From: Cherax quadricarinatus
Taxonomy: Eukaryota; Arthropoda; Malacostraca; Decapoda; Parastacidae
DNA length: 64,000 nt
Assembly (NCBI RefSeq): GCF_038502225.1
Contig: NC_091369.1
Span: 12,630,502 to 12,694,501, forward strand
Reading direction: 5' to 3'
Part shown: positions 46,165-56,515 of the stretch, piece after piece
Position numbering within the stretch: position 1 is the first letter of the stretch
Layout: each line of letters begins with the position of its first letter
Position numbers and translations under genes: made by a program
The notes under the pieces: model-generated
What the model was told of the DNA's origin: nothing
Databases searched by the model: none
The model's input: the letters and a program-made list of their open reading frames with translations, nothing else

Positions 46165-47555
46165 GTATAGGAGAATACCACTAGCACAAGCACTAAGTAT
46201 CCACTGGAACAAGAGCTTAGATCTAGGTGAAATCCCAGACCTTAAAGAGTGCAGACAGAGCTCCTTTGCATAAAGGCGGCAGTAGAGCACTAACCAAAAA
46301 TTACAGACCAGAGTGGTTTTAACATCACACGTCATAGAAGTCTTGGAATATGAGACGCAATATAACAAATTTTATGGAACATCGTAACCTAAGCAGTTTA
46401 AATCAAGAAGGATTTAGAGCAGAAGATCATGCTTGTTACCACTACTAAACCACAATGGCAGAATTACGGAGGCATTGGAATTAAACGAGTACACAGATGT
46501 GGTATACATTTTGTTAGGGCATTTGATAATTGCAATCATGGTGTGATTGCACGTACAGTGAAGGCGATAAGTATAACGGGGAAGGTAGGCAAACTAATAC
46601 TGGACTTCCTGACAGCTAAAACACGAAGAGTGGTGGTAAACAGCAAAATCTATCGTTAGCAAAGTACAAAGCTCAGTACCCCAAGGCACGCTCCTGGCAC
46701 CTCTACTGTTTATTCTGATACTAGACATAGATACAAATACTCACCACAGTTTCGTATCATTTTCGGATGATACTAAAAAAAAGAATGAAAATCCCCTCAG
46801 CAGTAGACAGGAAAAATATGCAAAAAGATATAATCATAGTTGTCCACTGGGCAGTAGAGAATAATACGACTTTCCACGGTGACAAGTTCCAAATGCTTAA
46901 TTTTGGAAAAATTGAAGAACTCAAGAGAAACACTGCACTGTATACAAAACAATAAGATCAGCCAGAAAAAAAGGAACCTGTGAAGGGCTTGGGAGTAATT
47001 ATGTAAGATGATCTTTCCATAAAAGAACACAATAAGGTAACTATCACGAAAGCCAGGATAATGACAAAGTGGATAATGAGAAGTTTTAGAAGAAGGGAAA
47101 TAGTGCCAATGGTGACACTATTCAAACTGATTGTGCTCTCTCGTTTATTGTTCATTGTTGATGGCTCCGTTCCGGGCAGGAGAGAACACACACACACACA
47201 GATCAGTTACGGCCTGAATATTTACTCGCTGGAGCTAAGAGAGAGAGAGAGAGAGAGAAAGGCACGTGGTTTAGTAGGTACTTGGAAATTGCTTGAGAGC
47301 CTAGTTCTAAATCTGCACACTGCCACAACAGTATACTGGAGTGAGATATACGGGAGAACATGTAAAATAAAACCAGTGAAAAGTACAGGCGCCGTGGACA
47401 CAATAAGAGAACATTGTATCAGCATCTGTTGTCCCCGAGTTTTTCATGTCTTACAAGAAAAATATCTCCTTCAGGTTCCGGATCAATCAGGCTGTGTGGA
47501 TATGTGGGCCAGCGGGCCGCCAGCAGCAACAGTCTTGTTGACCAGGCAAGCACCA
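46165..47555 (+). pseudogene. LINE-A relative, old 1.4-kb copy
   Basis: Readable pieces in order: GVIARTVKAISITGKVGKL, then LDFLTAKTRRVVVN (RT), CTCAGTACCCCAAGGCACGC (the PQGT motif), TTCGGATGATACT (SDDT in place of FADDT), LFKLIVLSRL, WKLLESLVLNLHT, and the coding end near CAGGCTGTGTGGATATGTGG. Many frameshifts. A (GA)n run has expanded within the LERRRER segment (47236-47260). Confidence 0.88.
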
Positions 47556-47642
47556 GACAAACCTGACGCTGGGCTAGGCTGCCAGAGCAGGAAAACTCTT
47601 AAAACTCTTCAGAGGTAAATAAAAGGTAGTCTTCGTTATTGG

Positions 47643-47817
47643 GTACATCCCAGGCTGTGCAATCCTTCCTAGCTGGACACATCCCAGGCTGTGCAATCCT
47701 TCCTAGCTGGGCATGTCCCAGGCTGTGCAATCCTTCCTAGCTGGGTACATCACAGGCTGTGCAATCCTTCCTAGCTAGGTACGTCCCAGTCTGTGCAAAC
47801 CTTCCTAGCTGGGTACG
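47643..47817. repeat. 34-bp tandem repeat, left part
   Basis: ACATCCCAGGCTGTGCAATC plus CTTCCTAGCTGGGT. It resumes at 48858-48975 after the LTR insertion. Confidence 0.93.
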
Positions 47818-47822
47818 TCCCA

Positions 47823-48857
47823 TGTTGAGAAATGGGATTACCAGCTAAGTTTAAATATAGGGAAACTTAACTTAGAAAGACAACTCATCGCCTGCACAGC
47901 CGCCCCTGCAGACGAGGTCTTGAGAAGCTGTCGAAGTCATCTCTCAACGGGCTGTAATGAGTTATAATTTGTAAGATTATAAATTACCCCTAGGGGGTGT
48001 TATGTCAGCATATTTCATTCACTAATGGCTGACAAACTTACTTGTGTGGACTCAAAGGTCCGCATATCACCGGGGTTTATGATAAGTGACTAACTCACGA
48101 CTTTATACTCAACTGCGCAGTCAATAGTAGTACATCACGAGTTAGAACACTTACCTGGGTATATGTATCTGACCCATAATTACACCCGGATATCCGTTGA
48201 GTTGATTGAAGAATAGTGTTCTTTGAAGAATGTCGCACTACACTCTGTTAGATCACAACACTCGTTGTTACACTGTTCATCAATAATTGTTCACACAATA
48301 TCACAAGAAGTTGATCACACTTCTCTGTAAGTGTTTATCGTGTTTTGTGAGACACTTTGTTCACACTAACGCACAGATCGTTCTTTGTTGGTTATCCTGG
48401 CATCAGTGTCACTCTCAGTAGAGTCAAAAGTAATCTGAAGACGCCACAACGCCCCACGCCGTTACTGCCCCCAATACAAAGGAAAAGCTGACATAGTACT
48501 TTTGCTTCCTTGCCACTTCCTCGATGAAGCAAAGCAGAATGTTTAAATCTTGCTGTCTTAAGTATAGACAACAATGTACACTATCTTTACTATGGTAATA
48601 AAGTGGGAGCAGGATTTTCCTTAATTGTCCTGCTAAGGTAAGAGATGTACTGTCTCTTATTAAAATACACTCTGCAACACTGGACTGCAAGGAGCGACGG
48701 TCGCTTGACCACGTCGCATACTGGTACTGCATCTGCGATCAATTACTCACTGTAGCAGTAAACAAGACGCTTGCCCCTTCTGAGAGGGCTGGGCCCCTCA
48801 TGGCTGAAAGGGGCTGAAGGGGGCTGATACCCCCCTCCTGGAGAAAATTTCTCCACA
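47823..48857. mobile_element. Solo LTR of an LTR retrotransposon
   Basis: A 1,035-bp segment interrupts the tandem repeat. It begins TGTTGAGAAAT and ends ATTTCTCCACA, imperfect inverted termini (10 of 11) with the canonical TG...CA. TCCCA lies immediately outside each end (47818-47822 and 48858-48862), a 5-bp target duplication. No gag/pol coding is present, so it is a solo LTR left by recombination, or a non-autonomous element. An AATAAAG lies at about 48597. The 5-bp duplication fits Ty3/gypsy, Copia or Bel/Pao; the family is not determinable. Confidence 0.87.
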
Positions 48858-48975
48858 TCCCAGGCCGTGCAATCCTTCCAAGCTAGGCACATCCCAAGCT
48901 GTGTATTTCTTTCTAGCTGGGCACATCCCAGGCTATACGAACCTTCCTAGCTGGACACATCCCGTGCTGTTCCAA
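48858..48975. repeat. 34-bp tandem repeat, right part
   Basis: TCCCAGGCCGTGCAATCCTT and following diverged units continue the array broken by the solo LTR. 48976-49304 is unique. Confidence 0.88.
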
Positions 48976-49304
48976 ACCTCCACCAACACTCTGACCAGTT
49001 GGGTAAAAATGAAAGGGAAACTGCTGAGTTCATCTCCGTACAATAGGGATATGCAGTCTTTTGTACCTTTGCTTCATGCCTTTGTACCTTTGGTTCATGA
49101 TGGTCGTCTCCCACGAGTCGTCCGGTAATGGAAGGGAAAAAAACCTGTGTAGCTTAAACATACTTGCGGAGCTTTGGTTTACCTGGTCTTTTCAGATTGG
49201 TACACATCCTGCTCACGACCCAAGTTGCTGTAGGGAGACAGTATTTCCTGGGTTCCAGGACCTGCTAAATTTGTCAGTTTTCGTCTGTCTGTATCTAGAT
49301 GTAC

Positions 49305-49548
49305 TTCTGTTAACCCCTTTGGGGTCTAGTTCTTACGTACTTTCTGTGTCTGTATGATGGATATGGAGTGCATAAAAAACTAGCCACTGCCGTCCACAGG
49401 ATGGATATGAGGTGCACAATAAACTAGCCATTATCATCCACAGGATGGATATGAGGTGCACAATAAACTAGCCATTATCATCCACAGGATGGATATGAGG
49501 TGCACAATAAACTAGCCACTACCATCCACAGGATGGATATGAGATGCA
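49305..49548. repeat. 44-bp tandem repeat from a dispersed family
   Basis: GGATGGATATGAGGTGCACA plus ATAAACTAGCCATTATCATC and CACA, about four units. The leader AACCCCTTTTGGGGTCTAGT matches 33.3 kb, so one dispersed repeat has amplified its end here. Confidence 0.88.
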
Positions 49549-49802
49549 CTCTTCTCCTATTCCCCATACCTTACCCCTGCCCTACATTTTTTTTACTATC
49601 ACTACTATCCCATAATCTCTTTTCTCCCCTTGCAGTCCACCTCTCCTCATCCCATTTCTCTAATCCTCCCCCTCCCGTTTACCCATCTCTCTCCCTCCGT
49701 CTCTACCTTCCCATTTTCTGTCCATTCCCCTATCTTTCTTCCCCTTATCCGCCACCTTCTTCACCCCATCCTCTTTGCCTCGTCTTATTTCCTCTCGCTG
49801 TT

Positions 49803-49805
<3 letters not shown>

Positions 49806-49894
<89 letters not shown>

Positions 49895-49945
49895 CATCTC
49901 CTCTCCTCTCCTCTCCTCTCCTCTCCTCTCCTCTCCTCTCCCACT
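49806..49945. repeat. (CT)n then (CTCCT)n microsatellite
   Basis: CT to about 49890, then CTCTC/CTCCT units. 49549-49805 and 49946-50110 are pyrimidine-rich or unique, with no gene. Confidence 0.95.
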
Positions 49946-50114
49946 CTTCCTACTCTGCCCTTCCTCTTTCCTCTCCAGCATCTTCGAGCACCAAGAGGAA
50001 GAAACGTTCACAATTTAACGTTAGCTGTTTTTGCTCGGTCACCTTGTTGCCTAAACGTTTCAATTTTGGATTCTGTAATTTGATTATTTGTGATTAAAAT
50101 TACGTATTTACAGG

Positions 50115-50310
50115 TTTATGTAACCTAACCTAACTTAACCTAGTAAAGCCTAACGTAACGTAACGTAACCTAACGTAGTGTAACCTAACCTAATGTAGTG
50201 TAACCTAACCTAACTTAACCCCTAACGTAGTGTAACCTAACATAACCTAACCTAACCCCTAACGTAACTGAAAATAACCTAACGAATCTTAACCTAATCT
50301 AACCTAAGCT
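50115..50310. repeat. Degenerate interstitial (CCTAA)n tract
   Basis: Many TAACCTAACCTAACTTAACC-like units with TAACGTAG variants. It resembles the arthropod telomeric pentamer (TTAGG on the other strand). The degeneracy and position inside repeats argue for an interstitial tract rather than a chromosome end. Confidence 0.85.
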
Positions 50311-50940
50311 ATCTAGGAAAAGGAAAAAAAAATGGCAACAAATTGTACGAGTATATGTTTGGAGTCGAGGGACCTTCATGGACTGGAAGGTAAGTCATAG
50401 AAATCCCCCAGAACAGCAGCGAGCAACATAACATCACTTGTCTTTGTAAACATTCAGGAGTAATAAAATATCTTTCATCAATAGTCTCCTCATTGAGTCG
50501 AATATAATATTTGCAGTCTCCTACCTCTTCTTTTTTTTATTGTGGATAACTTATCAACTTTATCATGAAGGAATAATTCAGTGTCGTGAAATCTATAACA
50601 ATTCTAAATGAATTCCTTTGTCTTTGACTTGCTTCTGTAATGACTATATTATTAAAGTCATTGTGTGAGTCAAGTGTCTTCAGTAATGACAGAATCAGTA
50701 ATAATCAGAGTCAAGCTCAGTGTCATTAGTTAACTTTAGCGCTATTATGATGGTAAAAATTCAAGTCACAGTGTAAACGCCCAGATTTTAATTCCCATCT
50801 CTAATTTAACATGGTTGCTATAGTTCTTATTTAAAGAGGTGACAACAAGAACAGATGCAGCCTGCTAGTAGACACCTGCTTAGAACCATCAGTGTATATA
50901 ATTTGTGATATATTATTACTAACAGTTATAATAGTAATAA
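50311..50940. other. Unique AT-rich stretch
   Basis: No open frame above 60 codons, no recognisable repeat. Confidence 0.55.
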
Positions 50941-51000
50941 TATCTTTATTTCTACAAGTACATGTATAAGGTACACAGGCCTAGCTGATATCAATGACAT
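50941..51000 (+). repeat. Host repeat, left part, ending in target duplication
   Basis: ATATCTTTATTTCTACAAGT...CTAGCTGATATCAATGACAT. The repeat resumes at 51447 with ATCAATGACAT, showing that 51001-51446 was inserted. Confidence 0.8.
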
Positions 51001-51446
51001 AACTCACGAAATCGTAATGACACGATTGCAAACAAACCATACCACGGATGGGGATAGAACCCGCGATCAGAGAGTCTCAAAACTCCAGACTTCGCGTTAG
51101 CCACTGGACCAGCTAGCCACGGTCTGGAGTTTTGAGACTCTCTGATCGCGGGTTCCAACCCCGTCCGTGGTATGGTTTGTTTGCAATCGTGTCATTACGA
51201 TTTCGTGAGTCATGTTGACGGCTTTGAGGGGACTTGAGCTAGAGTTCGTCACGGCCACGCTAGCTGGAGATTCGTCTGTAAAAACTTGCATTTGTGGACA
51301 CAGTGATGCGTATGCTAACCTTCCTATGGTGTAGAAATATACCTAGTTGGACGAATCTTATTGTGGCTAGCTGGTCCAGTGGCTAACGCGACGGTCTGGA
51401 GTTTTGAGACTGACCGCGGGTTCTATCCCCGCCCGTGGTATGGTTT
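51001..51446. mobile_element. SINE-2 cluster: inverted plus tandem copies
   Basis: A minus copy (51001-51120) and a plus copy (51121-51362) are head-to-head, sharing arms of about 93 bp (50998-51090 and 51122-51214). A further plus copy begins at about 51364 with TGGCTAGCTGGTCCAGTGGC. The tRNA-like region has an A-box-like TAGCTGGTCCAGTGG and B-box-like GGTTCCAACCC. The whole insert is bounded by ATCAATGACAT on both sides (50990-51000 and 51447-51457). It is not a functional tRNA: the fold is incomplete. Confidence 0.83.
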
Positions 51447-51457
51447 ATCAATGACAT

Positions 51458-51650
51458 GCTACTATATAAAAAGCCACATGTTATGGAGAGCATTTCGGGC
51501 AAATTAGATCAATTTTGTCCCAGGATGCGACCCACATGTCTGTCTTCACCCATTTTACTGATGGGTGAACATAGACAAACGGTGTAAGGAAACACGCCCA
51601 ATGTGTCTACTCTCGCTGGGAATCGAACCCAGACTCTCGCCGTATGCACT
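51458..51650 (-). repeat. SINE-1-like fragment
   Basis: Minus-strand body and head: CAGGATGCGACCCACATGTC on the plus strand, GAACATAGACAAACGG, and the B-box complement GGGAATCGAACCC (51618-51630). It is a relative of the 25-kb SINE-1 head with a different anticodon-side sequence. Confidence 0.65.
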
Positions 51651-51747
51651 TCTTGGGAGGGGCTTTAACTATGTGATACTAACTGAACACAACTTCCATA
51701 GAGGGGTGAAATACTCTTGTTTGAGGATTTGTGGGGTAAGGTGTGTG

Positions 51748-51750
<3 letters not shown>

Positions 51751-51800
<50 letters not shown>
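51751..51800. repeat. (CT)n at the LINE-B 3' junction
   Basis: CT tract followed by seven T. In element sense this reads A7 then (GA)n. Confidence 0.95.
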
Positions 51801-51806
<6 letters not shown>

Positions 51807-54682
51807 ACACAGGGTTTGACAAGGTTAAGGATCCCTAGCTTTATTGACAGCTATTTACAGGTTAAGGATTCCTAACTTTATTGGCAAGCTAAGAGCTGTT
51901 ACCTACATCAGCTCATTTGAAAGAATTTTTATTGTTATGAGACATACAAGTAGGGAACAGGATGAAGTTGGAGCCATCTGTGGGCCAGCATTTTCATTTG
52001 ATCAACTGACTTTATCTCGTTGACATCATTATGCTGTACGAATGTGTTCCATACTCGAGTCATCCTGGGTATGTATGATCTCAGATGGAGTGATGTTCTG
52101 GAGAAGGGTACAGCCAGAGTGAAGTTACTGCTTTCTGCCCGTCTTTTGGCATAAAAGCTTGTTTCACGCTGTCCTCGAAGTGGATCCAAGTGTGGTATTT
52201 TGACAATATTGGCCTTGTACATAACAGTAAGGCCACCCACATCCCTCCTATGTTGAAGGCTCTGCTGAAATGACAGATCTATCCAGGATGGGTCCAGGCG
52301 AGAGATGAGACGTCTTGCTCTGTTCTCTACTCTGTCAAGCAGTCGCAGATGAGAGGGGGGGCAGGCAAACCAAGAAAGTGGAGCATACTCAAGGTGTGAG
52401 CGTACTTGTGCCTCGTACAGGATCTTGCAACCCCTACTGTCAAGCAGATGCGAGATACGGCGAAGTGCTGTAAGCTTCCTGGCTGCCTTGTTTGCAAGAT
52501 TTACAACATGGTTCTTCATGGTTAGTTTGGAGTCAAATTTCACCCCAAGGATATCAACTTCTTCTCCAGGTGCCAACATCCTCCCATTCATCCTTACTAC
52601 TGCACCAGCATTACCATCATGGTGCCTAGAGATGATCATCATTTGCGTTTTCTCAGGTGCAAATGTTACTTGCCATCTATTTCCCCAAGCTGATATAGCT
52701 CTCAGCTGGTGATTGATGTAGCTTAGAGCAGCTGGCATTTCTTCTCTTGGATAAGTGAATGTCAGTGTACAGTCGTCTGCATATGCATGTGATTCTGGGA
52801 TGGGATGAAGAAGGTCGTTGAAGTAGACATTCCATAACAATGGACCCAGCACGCTTCCTTGTGGAACACTTGCCCCAATAGGATGCCTTGCTGATTCCGT
52901 TCCATTGAGGACTACACTTAGAGATCTACCATGAAGGTAATCACTGAGGAGACATAGCGTAGAGCCTGCAATTCCCAGTGCTTGAAGTTTTGCTAAGAGG
53001 CCCTGGTGCCACACCCGGTCGAAAGCGCCAGCAATGTCCAGTGCTACCACACAGCTGACTTTGGATTCATCCAGTGACTGGTGCCACTTAGTGGAGAGGT
53101 TTAACAACAGATCAGCAGCAGAGTAACCTTTCCTGAAGCCATATTGACGATCACAAAGTAGTGAGTGGTAGTCAAAAAACTCTGTCATTTGTCTTGAGAT
53201 TATTGTCTCAAGGATCTTACCAGTGATTGACAGGAGTGACACTGGTCTGTAGTTGCTGATTTCTGCTCTGCTCTTCTTTTTGTGAACAGGGACTACATTT
53301 GCCTCTTTCCATAGAGAGGGCCATTTACACTGTACTAGGCAGTGCTGAAAGATGCGAGTTAGAGGTGGTGCTAGCTGGTCTGCACATCTTCTCAACAATC
53401 TTGGGCTCAACTTGTCTGGGCCCACAGCCTTTTCTTGGTCAAGCGATTTAAGAAGGAAATGCACCTCCTCCTGCCTTATTGTCACCACTGACAGTTTTGA
53501 CACAGTTCTTGCAGCTAGCCAAGGAGGGTCCCTTGCTGGATCAGGAACTTGCATTTTGGTAGCAAAGTGTTCAGCAAAGAGGTCCGCCTTCTCTTGACTA
53601 CTAGTAGAGGTGGTCCCATCGTGTCGATTTAGAGGTGGAATAAGTTCATCAGGCAGATAACCTTGTCTGTCCTTGACCAGGGACCACCAGGTTTTGGAGC
53701 CTACCCTACCTGATGCTAACTTTCTTTTAGTGTCCACCTCCCATTTAGCAATGGCCCACTTTTGAACATCACCCATATGCCTACAGGCTTGCATGTGCAA
53801 GTTCCTGTTATAGGTGGTAGGATGTCTCTTATACCTTCGCCATGCTTTGTACTTAGCAGTAGCAGCCTCTCTACAACGAAAGCCAAACCAAGGCTGATCT
53901 GTAGGCTTCGTCACATATTGCCGGTGAGGAATGTGTTCTTGTAGATTAAGGATGTGTCCAGTGAAGGCTTTCACTTGGTTGTCAACATCCCCTTGGAGAA
54001 GAGCATTCCAGTCGGTGGTGGCGAGCTCAGAGCAAAGGGCTGGCCAATTACCTCTTTTCCATAGCCAGGTTGTGCGTGTGGACTCCTCACCTCGTTCTGT
54101 TGGGATCTTAAGTGTGGTAAAAACAGCCTTGTGGTCAGACGGTCCAACGTAGCCGAGGGGTTGACAAGTGACTATGCCTTCTGCCAGATCACTCACTACT
54201 GGGTCAAGGGAGGAGCCAGAGATATGAGTAGGGAAATCAACAAAGTTTCTCATGTCAAACACTGCAAGAAGGTCATCAAAGTCCCTCTGTATAAGGTGCT
54301 GGTTGAGGTCACCAACAATTATAATATGTTGACAGTTGTGTTGTAGCAGAAGGCAGTCAATATTTTCCATTAGGAAGTTGATAGGGTCTGCATGTTGCCA
54401 CTGAGGTCTGTACATTGCACATGTTAGTACAGAGGTACTAGTGTTTATACAGAGCTTGAAGAACACCATTTCAAGATGTGTAGGGGTGGCAACATCAATG
54501 TGCTGGGCATGAACACTTTTAGAGAAGCACACAGCAACACCTCCTCCTTGCCCTTCCTGTCTCTTCTCATCCATGAGGTGTAGCCAGCAATTCTTCCAAA
54601 ATTTTCTGGAGTCCTGTCATCCAAAAATGTTTCAATAACAGCTATCATGTCGGGACGTCGAGTGTTCACAAAACTATGTGTG
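51801..54682 (-). mobile_element. LINE-B, nearly intact Jockey-like retrotransposon
   Basis: A 2.9-kb element on the minus strand, bounded on both sides by (CT)n (that is, (GA)n in element sense). The 3' UTR includes CATAACAATAAAAATTC, then the ATGAGCTGATGTAGGTAACA and AGCTCTTAGCTTG segment shared with SINE-1. A short A-run precedes (GA)n. The 5' end is truncated inside the endonuclease domain. A second copy at 18.4-19.0 kb has the same flanks. Confidence 0.9.
51935..54574 (-). CDS. LINE-B endonuclease-reverse transcriptase ORF (879 codons, N-terminally incomplete)
   Basis: The protein would nick target DNA and reverse-transcribe element RNA in the nucleus. Domains: endonuclease/exonuclease/phosphatase remnant (about 1-155) with IVGDLNQ (GDLN 88-91) and PSDHKA (SDH 146-148); linker with EKAVGPDKLSPRLL; RT core (about 420-640) with NYRPVSLLSITGK, VALDIAGAFDRVW (511-522), ASVPQGSVLGPLLW (568-581) and catalytic YADD (598-601); then the C-terminal LINE region ending HPVPYLYVS. 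No RNase H. The frame starts at an internal Met. The same endonuclease continues upstream in another frame (54575-54669, [20 protein letters not shown]), so one single-base indel near 54540-54570 is the only visible break. It is similar in style to Jockey-group ORF2; the exact family is not settled. Confidence 0.92.
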   Translation of the reverse strand: MDEKRQEGQGGGVAVCFSKSVHAQHIDVATPTHLEMVFFKLCINTSTSVLTCAMYRPQWQHADPINFLMENIDCLLLQHNCQHIIIVGDLNQHLIQRDFDDLLAVFDMRNFVDFPTHISGSSLDPVVSDLAEGIVTCQPLGYVGPSDHKAVFTTLKIPTERGEESTRTTWLWKRGNWPALCSELATTDWNALLQGDVDNQVKAFTGHILNLQEHIPHRQYVTKPTDQPWFGFRCREAATAKYKAWRRYKRHPTTYNRNLHMQACRHMGDVQKWAIAKWEVDTKRKLASGRVGSKTWWSLVKDRQGYLPDELIPPLNRHDGTTSTSSQEKADLFAEHFATKMQVPDPARDPPWLAARTVSKLSVVTIRQEEVHFLLKSLDQEKAVGPDKLSPRLLRRCADQLAPPLTRIFQHCLVQCKWPSLWKEANVVPVHKKKSRAEISNYRPVSLLSITGKILETIISRQMTEFFDYHSLLCDRQYGFRKGYSAADLLLNLSTKWHQSLDESKVSCVVALDIAGAFDRVWHQGLLAKLQALGIAGSTLCLLSDYLHGRSLSVVLNGTESARHPIGASVPQGSVLGPLLWNVYFNDLLHPIPESHAYADDCTLTFTYPREEMPAALSYINHQLRAISAWGNRWQVTFAPEKTQMMIISRHHDGNAGAVVRMNGRMLAPGEEVDILGVKFDSKLTMKNHVVNLANKAARKLTALRRISHLLDSRGCKILYEAQVRSHLEYAPLSWFACPPSHLRLLDRVENRARRLISRLDPSWIDLSFQQSLQHRRDVGGLTVMYKANIVKIPHLDPLRGQRETSFYAKRRAESSNFTLAVPFSRTSLHLRSYIPRMTRVWNTFVQHNDVNEIKSVDQMKMLAHRWLQLHPVPYLYVS

Positions 54683-54696
54683 AGCTCTCTCTCTCT

Positions 54697-54745
<49 letters not shown>

Positions 54746-54895
54746 ACTCACTCTCACTCTCACTCTCACTCTCTTCCTCCCTCCCTCCCTCCCTCCCTCT
54801 CTCTCCCTCACTCCCTCCCTCCCTCCCTCCCTCCCTCCCTCCCTCCCTCCCTCCCTCCCTCCCTCCCTCCCTCCCTCCCTCCCTCCCTCGCTCAG
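54683..54895. repeat. (CT)n, (CACTCT)n and (CCCT)n microsatellites
   Basis: CT at 54683-54700, CACTCT to about 54772, then CCCT to 54892. The tract is the 5' junction of LINE-B. 54896-55446 is unique apart from a short TAATATATCTTACCTCACG duplication. Confidence 0.95.
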
Positions 54896-55446
54896 TACTT
54901 ATGCAAGTTTTACCACAATGTAATATATCTTACCTCACGCCACTATAATATATCTTACCTCACGTCACTGTAATCCACGCAGTATTCCTCTATCATCTAT
55001 GTAACATTTAACATTTCAAGTCGCACCTTCAAATAATTCCTGAGATCGAAAATGCATTTTAGGTTTTTCCTGTTGCAAACAATTCTCCTTAATTATCCAC
55101 TGAATTGGCAATTGATTACCAATAATGTGGCGTGTCTGTTGCTGGATGGCATTTTTATCACTCTGCAAGACACAACCTGCTAATTGATCTCTGCATTTGC
55201 AAGTTTAGCATCATTAGTTAGCTCATCAGATTGATCTAGCGGGTTTAAATCTGTTTATTTTCGAGGAATTTCTGCGTGTGTTGAGTTCAGCAGTGATGGT
55301 TTGGTGGGTATCAACATGCAAGCGTCTGATAATTGTACCTCTGGTGGCCACCATTATTGTCTGCAGTCCATCCTTTGCTGGCAAGAAGTGATCATCTCTC
55401 CGTAAATTCTGTGGTATTCTGAAAGTTCAAAGTAATTTCTTTTTAT

Positions 55447-56275
55447 ACACTACCCTCCCCAGATTATTCTCTTCTCTCCCTCATTCCTACACTACCCTCC
55501 CCAGATTATTCTCTTCTCTCCCTCATTCCTACACTACCCTCCCCAGATTATTCTCTTCTCTCCCTCATTCCTACACTACCCTCCCCAGATTATTCTCTTC
55601 TCTCCCTCATTCCTACACTACCCTCCCCAGATTATTCTCTTCTCTCCCTCATTCCTACACTACCCTCCCCAGATTATTCTCTTCTCTCCCTCATTCCTAC
55701 ACTACCCTCCCCAGATTATTCTCTTCTCTCCCTCATTCCTACACTACCCTCCCCAGATTATTCTCTTCTCTCCCTCATTCCTACACTACCCTCCCCAGAT
55801 TATTCTCTTCTCTCCCTCATTTCTACACTACCCTCCCCAGATTATCCTCTTCTCTCCCTCATTCCTACACTACCCTCCCCAGATTATTCTCTTCTCTCCC
55901 TCATTCCTACACTACCCTCCCCAGGTTATTATCTTCTCTCCCTTATTCTTTTCTCTCCCTTATTCTCTTCTCTCCCTTATTCTCTTCTCTCCCTCATTCC
56001 TACACTACCCTCCCCAGATTATTCTCTTCTCTCTCTCATTCCTACACTACCCTCCCCAGATTATTCTCTTCTCTCCCTCATTCCTACACTACCCTCCCCA
56101 GACTATTCTCTTCTCTCCCTCATTCCTACACTACCCTCCCCAGATTGTTCTCTTCTCTCCCTCATTCCTACACTACCCTCCCAGATTATCCTCTTCTCTC
56201 CCTTTCTCTTACACTACCCTCCCCAGATTATTCTCTTCTCTCCCTCACTCCTACCCTCCCCTCCCCAAGCTATTC
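55447..56275. repeat. 42-bp minisatellite, about 20 copies
   Basis: Unit CCTACACTACCCTCCCCAGA plus TTATTCTCTTCTCTCCCTCA and TT. Very homogeneous, with a disrupted stretch near 55925-55985. Confidence 0.96.
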
Positions 56276-56298
56276 TCCCTTCTCTCTCTCTCTCATCC

Positions 56299-56515
56299 AT
56301 CTGAACATCAATCCCCTACCACCTGAACATCAGTCCTCTATCATCTGAACATCAGTCCTCTATCATCTGAACATCAAGCTCCCTACCATCTCAACATCAG
56401 TCCTCTATCATCTGAACATCAAACCCTATACCATCTGAACATCAGTCCTCTATCATCTGAACATCAAGCCCCCTACCATCTGAACATCAGTCCTCTATCA
56501 TCTGAACATCAAGCC
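56299..56515. repeat. 22/45-bp tandem repeat
   Basis: ATCTGAACATCAGTCCTCTA alternates with ATCTGAACATCAAGCCCCCT-like units. Confidence 0.92.

Noticed and set aside
49802..50011. RE-repeat peptide on the minus strand
   Set aside because: It is the reading of a (CT)n/(GA)n microsatellite.
50115..50310. True telomere end
   Set aside because: The pentamers are degenerate and flanked on both sides by ordinary repeats and LINEs.
51001..51446. Functional tRNA genes
   Set aside because: A-box and B-box resemblances are present, but no complete cloverleaf with a paired acceptor stem could be drawn; repeated, truncated and inverted copies fit a SINE.
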